Below, in pieces: positions 60,211 to 64,000 of a stretch of DNA of 64,000 nucleotides. The notes under the pieces were generated by a model. That model saw nothing but the letters and a program-made list of their open reading frames with translations, had not been told where the DNA came from and did no database searches. This DNA comes from Arenibacter algicola (GTDB taxonomy: Bacteria > Bacteroidota > Bacteroidia > Flavobacteriales > Flavobacteriaceae), in contig NZ_JAHKPO010000018.1 in assembly GCF_018860365.1 (NCBI RefSeq), positions 343,835 through 407,834 of the forward strand. Reading direction: 5' to 3'. The number at the start of each line of letters is the position of its first letter. The first letter of the stretch is position 1. The translations under genes were made by a program, and so were the position numbers.

Positions 60211-62058
60211 CTAATGGGTTTTGCTAAGCCAAAGCCTCGACCTTGGTTTCATTTTCAATGTTCCTGATGCCGAATCCAATTTTTGACCCGTAAAAGCATC
60301 CAAAAGTCTAGAGTTTTCCAATCCGTTTAATTGAAGTTCTACTTCCTCCTTGTTGTAATTGTGCAATATGAGGTCTCCATTTTCCAAGGGTTGCATAGTG
60401 ATTCTGGTGGGTGCATTGAGTTCTATCTGTAATTGTTCGTTAAAAACAGCGCGGATTTCATTGGCCCAGGAAGTGGGCAGATCCAGCAGACCCAGTGGGC
60501 GAGGGCAGAGCAACACTTCCCCAACAGCTTTAAAATCCGCCTCGGAAAAGGTATGGGAATTTAAAACATATACCTGCCCATCTTTGCTTTTGGTCAGGAA
60601 TGGAATACTGCCGTTGCCCGATTTGACTTCCAGCAACGCGATGGCTTTTTTAACCTCCAATGTGGCCTCCAAATCCAACGGCATTTCCAAAGTAGTTTCA
60701 CTGCCATCCAGGATTATTTTCTCCGCATTTATTACCCCAACTTCCGGCTTTAGGATACCGGCCAATTTGGACAGTTTCCCCTTGTCCTCTACGTTTGCCA
60801 AAAATCCGGCCGTCATAATGATTCTTTTACCCTGCTTGTGCGATGCCACTACCTTGCCCACAATATTGGGATCGGCAGCAGCTTGTGTGGGTAAAAAAAT
60901 GGTTGTTGCATTTTCGGGATAGTATGCCGTTGGCATCAAGGGAATCCCAAACATACCTACAAAATCCATAATGTACAGATCTCCGCCTGCGTCACTATGG
61001 GGTGGTTTATATCCGGCTATGCCATGAATTGGAGAGATCTTTAAGGCTTTGGCAAGCCTTGCCAATTTTTCAAAATCCATTCGCAATAGATGGTGTCCCG
61101 CATGGCCGTTTACAAAACTCCCATAGTTAAACATTACCAATTCGTTGGCTCCGGCAAGTACGGACTGATACGCCTGCTCCACAAAATCCAAAGCATCGCA
61201 ATCGCCATGATCAAACCAGGCTCCCCCGATCTTTTTCCCCGCCATGGACTTTATCCAACTATAGTTCACAAAGCCTTCATAAGGCTGTACAAATCCAAAC
61301 CGCTGGGTGTATTGCCCTCGTGTTTCCGTTCCTACCCAAACTTCGTCGAATAGTTTTGGACCGGTTTCCACATCATAACCAAACATATGAAAACGATCGT
61401 ACCACTGTGGATATTTAATAATCATATGGATATCCGGATTAACGGACTTCGCCGGATCAATGAAGAGAGAGCTTGCCAATTCCGTCATTAATTGTCTACG
61501 ATAATCGGACCAGCTGCGGTCTCCCTTGGCAGCCTTGGATTCCAAGCTGATATCTCCCGTACATAAAAAATCATCCACAATAAAGGTGTCAAAAATAGGG
61601 GCTGCGTCCAACATCACTTTCTTCATATCCTGTTGGGTCTTTGGATTCTGCCAATTGAACCAACCTAGTTCGCCCTCCTGTTTTACCCCAATATCACCTC
61701 CGGGGACGGTGGCAATTCCGCCAACCACTTCAAATCCGTTTTGGGTAAAATATGTTGTGGTCTCGGCCAACAACTCGGGCGCGACAACCAAACCGCCACG
61801 GTACACCTCCAAATACACTTTGGTGATTCCATTGGCCATCATGAGCGAAGTGGCTTCCCTTCTTCCTTCAGGGGTGGAGAGCAAGCGTTCCACAGAATGC
61901 GCGGTGATGTATACGCTCAGCGTTAGATCGTCCTGATGTTGTTTGGCAAACCGGAAATTGTCATCCATTCCGCTCGATTGGGAAAATCCGGAAACGGATA
62001 GGGCTAGCATTAATCCGGAAATAAACAGATTTTTTAAAAAGTGGTTGGTTGTGGTCAT
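60211..62058 (-). CDS. Secreted TIM-barrel protein, putative glycoside hydrolase of unassigned family
   Basis: A 615-residue protein with a signal peptide (LFISGLMLALSVSGFSQ). Residues 45-350 look like a (beta/alpha)8 barrel: GITKVYLEVYRGG, DTFIVDDFLCTGD, HMIIKYPQWYD, EVWVGTETRGQY and GGAWFDHGDCD. The Asp pair in IVDDF and the Glu in VGTETRG, both at strand ends, are candidate catalytic acids. The middle part (IDFVG...IFLPTQ) resembles the beta-galactosidase trimerisation domain and the end is a beta domain, so the plan matches GH42-like enzymes though the motifs differ. It is coupled to the deacetylase gene, suggesting attack on an acetylated glycan. Confidence 0.65.
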   Translation of the reverse strand: MTTTNHFLKNLFISGLMLALSVSGFSQSSGMDDNFRFAKQHQDDLTLSVYITAHSVERLLSTPEGRREATSLMMANGITKVYLEVYRGGLVVAPELLAETTTYFTQNGFEVVGGIATVPGGDIGVKQEGELGWFNWQNPKTQQDMKKVMLDAAPIFDTFIVDDFLCTGDISLESKAAKGDRSWSDYRRQLMTELASSLFIDPAKSVNPDIHMIIKYPQWYDRFHMFGYDVETGPKLFDEVWVGTETRGQYTQRFGFVQPYEGFVNYSWIKSMAGKKIGGAWFDHGDCDALDFVEQAYQSVLAGANELVMFNYGSFVNGHAGHHLLRMDFEKLARLAKALKISPIHGIAGYKPPHSDAGGDLYIMDFVGMFGIPLMPTAYYPENATTIFLPTQAAADPNIVGKVVASHKQGKRIIMTAGFLANVEDKGKLSKLAGILKPEVGVINAEKIILDGSETTLEMPLDLEATLEVKKAIALLEVKSGNGSIPFLTKSKDGQVYVLNSHTFSEADFKAVGEVLLCPRPLGLLDLPTSWANEIRAVFNEQLQIELNAPTRITMQPLENGDLILHNYNKEEVELQLNGLENSRLLDAFTGQKLDSASGTLKMKPRSRLWLSKTH

Positions 62059-62286
62059 GGGTGAAATTAGGTCTGAATTAAAAAATTCAATTTATGTAAT
62101 ATATGGCTGCTATAATTGGTAAATATTGCCGAAACCTGACTTATGGTTAACCCAATAGGGGAGAGTAAGGAGTTAATTAATAATAAACCGACAAAGAAGG
62201 TTCATGAATACCTTTTTCCAAAATAAGGTGGGTTGGAGCGATTTTTAATTGTTAATGAATTGTTTAGGGTAATGTTGTCCGATCGA

Positions 62287-62364
62287 GCCTGCCCGTTCCG
62301 TTCAGGCGAGCGCAGTCGAGACCTCATTTTAGTGTTATTAGCGTCCAATACCTCTCGACTGCGC
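62287..62364. repeat. Palindromic repeat (REP-like) in the 62.06-62.60 kb gap
   Basis: A perfect 12-bp inverted repeat, gcgcagtcgaga (62310-62321) and tctcgactgcgc (62353-62364), with a 31-nt spacer, next to a shorter pair GCCTG (62287-62291) and CAGGC (62303-62307). The core cgactgcgc resembles a dispersed intergenic repeat seen in many flavobacterial genomes. It is more GC-rich than its surroundings. The rest of the 546-bp gap holds no gene. Confidence 0.65.
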
Positions 62365-62604
62365 GAACCGACAAAACAGTCACTTCGACATAAGCCTTTT
62401 TTTCGGGCGATTGAGAAGTCGCACATACGAGTCAAAAGCCTGATAATCTGTTATTTGAGTTATGCCCAGTACTAGGGGCAGTCTTACCCAGCAAATGTTT
62501 AGAATTGATTGAAGCTTTCCACCCCTCTAACATCCCTAAACCAACAGTAGCGAATAATTAAAAATAAGTACTAACTTTAAATGTCCCGCTAATTATCCTA
62601 TAAC

Positions 62605-63924
62605 ATGAAAAAATCCAAAAATACGGATGCCAAGATCCAGGGTTCCAGAAGAACCTTTATATCCAAGACCGCGATGGCAACCGTGGGATTGCCACTCTTG
62701 CCCAGTACCATGACCGCCGCTTTTGAAAATATGGTTCCAACCTCAAAACCTATCCCTATGAATCAAGAACTCCCGAAAAGCCAGATAGGCCAATACGGCC
62801 CCTGGTTGGCTTCGCAAATGCAAGATCCGCCCAAGTTGTCCTTCCGGAACGACCTCTGGTCCAAAATTGAAGATTGGAAACCAAGTGCCCATGCCAAGGC
62901 CCAGGAACAGATAGCAGAGCCTTTGATAAAAGAGACTATTACAGTTACCCTAAAAAGGAAATACAGTTACGACGGACTTCACATAGAGGAACTGACATGG
63001 AAATTGCCCTACGGAAGACCTGTAGAGGCCATTTTTTTAAAACCCGAGAACAGTACCGAAAAGTTGCCCGCCATTTTGGCCCTGCACGACCATGGCGGTA
63101 ATAAATACTTTGGCAAGAGAAAGATCAGCAAGACCTCGGATACTCAGCATCTGCTTATGGAACCCCACCAAAACAGTTATTATGAGGGTAGGACATGGGC
63201 CAATGAGATGGCCAAAAGGGGCTATGCCGTTTTGGTACATGACGCCTTTTCCTTCGCTAGCCGGCGGGTTTTCTATGAAGATATGGCCGGTATAGAATGG
63301 GGAGCGTTGAAAGCAGAGGGACGTACTGATGAAAATGCCGAGGATGTCAGGAACATAGAAGCCTATAATGAATGGGCCGGACACCATGAACACCTTATGG
63401 CTAAATCCCTTTTGTCCGCCGGCACCTCTTACACCGGTATGGTGTTGGCCGAAGACCGTATCGCCTTGGATATTCTAAGCGCCAGAAAGGACGTGGATCC
63501 GGATCGTATTGGTTGCGGGGGACTCTCGGGTGGTGGACTCCGGACTGTTTTTTTGGGGGGCATGGATGCTCGGATAAAATGTGCCGTTTGCGTAGGGTTT
63601 ATGACCACTTGGAAAGATTTTTTACTGAACAAGGCCTACACCCACACCTGGATGACCTATGCGCCGGGCCTGGCGAATTATCTGGATTTTCCTGAAATTT
63701 TAGGGCTTCGTGTACCACTGCCTACCATGGTACAGAGCAATAACCATGACCAATTGTATACCCTGCCCGAAATGAAGAAAGCCGATGACATTCTCGCTAC
63801 GGTCTTTTCAAAAGCCGGCCATCCTGAGAGGTATAGCGGTAAATTCTATGATGGCGGACATAAGTTTGATATACAGATGCAAACCGATGCTTTTAATTGG
63901 TTCGATACTTGGTTGGGGAAATAA
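62605..63924 (+). CDS. Secreted alpha/beta hydrolase (acetyl-xylan esterase/dienelactone hydrolase-like)
   Basis: A 439-residue protein with a twin-arginine-like signal (SRRTFISKTAMATVGLPLLP, residues 12-31). The hydrolase domain has AILALHDHGG, YAVLVHDAFSF, the nucleophile elbow GGLSGGG (Ser308), VQSNNHDQLYTLPEM (likely acid) and the final His in YDGGHKFDIQMQ. The long N-terminal arm and the 'DHGGNKYFGKRK' loop fit the abhydrolase_7 type of secreted esterases found in polysaccharide loci. It likely removes acyl groups from glycans in the periplasm. It stands alone after the repeat-bearing gap, divergent from the TIM-barrel/deacetylase pair. Confidence 0.85.
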   Translation: MKKSKNTDAKIQGSRRTFISKTAMATVGLPLLPSTMTAAFENMVPTSKPIPMNQELPKSQIGQYGPWLASQMQDPPKLSFRNDLWSKIEDWKPSAHAKAQEQIAEPLIKETITVTLKRKYSYDGLHIEELTWKLPYGRPVEAIFLKPENSTEKLPAILALHDHGGNKYFGKRKISKTSDTQHLLMEPHQNSYYEGRTWANEMAKRGYAVLVHDAFSFASRRVFYEDMAGIEWGALKAEGRTDENAEDVRNIEAYNEWAGHHEHLMAKSLLSAGTSYTGMVLAEDRIALDILSARKDVDPDRIGCGGLSGGGLRTVFLGGMDARIKCAVCVGFMTTWKDFLLNKAYTHTWMTYAPGLANYLDFPEILGLRVPLPTMVQSNNHDQLYTLPEMKKADDILATVFSKAGHPERYSGKFYDGGHKFDIQMQTDAFNWFDTWLGK

Positions 63925-64000
63925 GGGGTTTATTAAAAATAACATGCCTCAAATTAAACAATGGGAAAATATTGCATAAAAAAAGCAGTTCTGTGAAAGA

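Noticed and set aside
62202..62475. Open frames on both strands across the REP-like palindrome
   Set aside because: Created by the palindromic repeat; no coding features.

Overview
The window is AT-rich chromosomal DNA from a member of the Bacteroidota, most likely a marine Flavobacteriaceae (Arenibacter/Maribacter/Zobellia-like). The evidence is three SusC/SusD outer-membrane pairs, ECF sigma/FecR pairs, several lipoprotein signals, sulfatases, promoters of the TAnnTTTG type and A-rich rather than Shine-Dalgarno leaders. No rRNA, tRNA, CRISPR array, insertion sequence or phage gene was seen.

Layout. 1-7.6 kb: accessory and regulatory genes (5' part of an alkyl-sulfatase, AraC, CPBP protease, alpha/beta hydrolase with a divergent TetR, Crp/Fnr, an ECF sigma with a membrane partner, a small lipoprotein). 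7.8-28 kb: polysaccharide-utilisation locus 1 (Gfo/Idh/MocA oxidoreductase, divergent ECF sigma and FecR, SusC1/SusD1, a GH42-like enzyme, a DUF6259 protein, a NamZ-like protein, an unknown protein), then a Dus enzyme, a decayed gene remnant, and an NCS1-type permease coupled to a fructuronate reductase/mannitol dehydrogenase-family enzyme. 28.4-39 kb: locus 2 (ECF sigma, FecR, SusC2/SusD2, S9 peptidase, sulfatase). 39-42.6 kb: a dead deacetylase copy, three hairpins, a likely metal-response group (cyclase-YHS fusion, HMA-AraC fusion, 40-residue metallothionein-like protein) and an orphan histidine kinase. 43-59.4 kb: locus 3, a sialic-acid locus (GntR regulator, N-acetylneuraminate lyase, SusC3/SusD3, three Asp-box/propeller proteins including a clear GH33 sialidase, a sulfatase, a NanM-like mutarotase fused to a sodium/solute symporter, an HpaI-type aldolase). 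59.4-64 kb: polysaccharide deacetylase with a coupled TIM-barrel-like protein, a repeat-bearing gap and a secreted alpha/beta hydrolase.

How locus 3 should work: sulfatase and sialidase trim sialylated, possibly sulfated glycans; SusC3/SusD3 import the product; the periplasmic mutarotase domain equilibrates sialic-acid anomers directly at the symporter to which it is fused; NanA cleaves the sugar to pyruvate and an N-acyl-mannosamine. Epimerase and kinase steps are not in this window. SusC1 and SusC2 carry an STN signalling domain and sit beside sigma/FecR pairs; SusC3 lacks STN and sits behind a GntR gene.

The most unusual signals are: (1) a hairpin at the same distance upstream of all three susC genes that reads as an intrinsic terminator on the minus strand, suggesting one short antisense RNA per locus; (2) the metal group with its tiny metallothionein; (3) decayed gene copies showing past duplication (a second deacetylase copy flanking locus 3, and a remnant of the 22 kb unknown gene).
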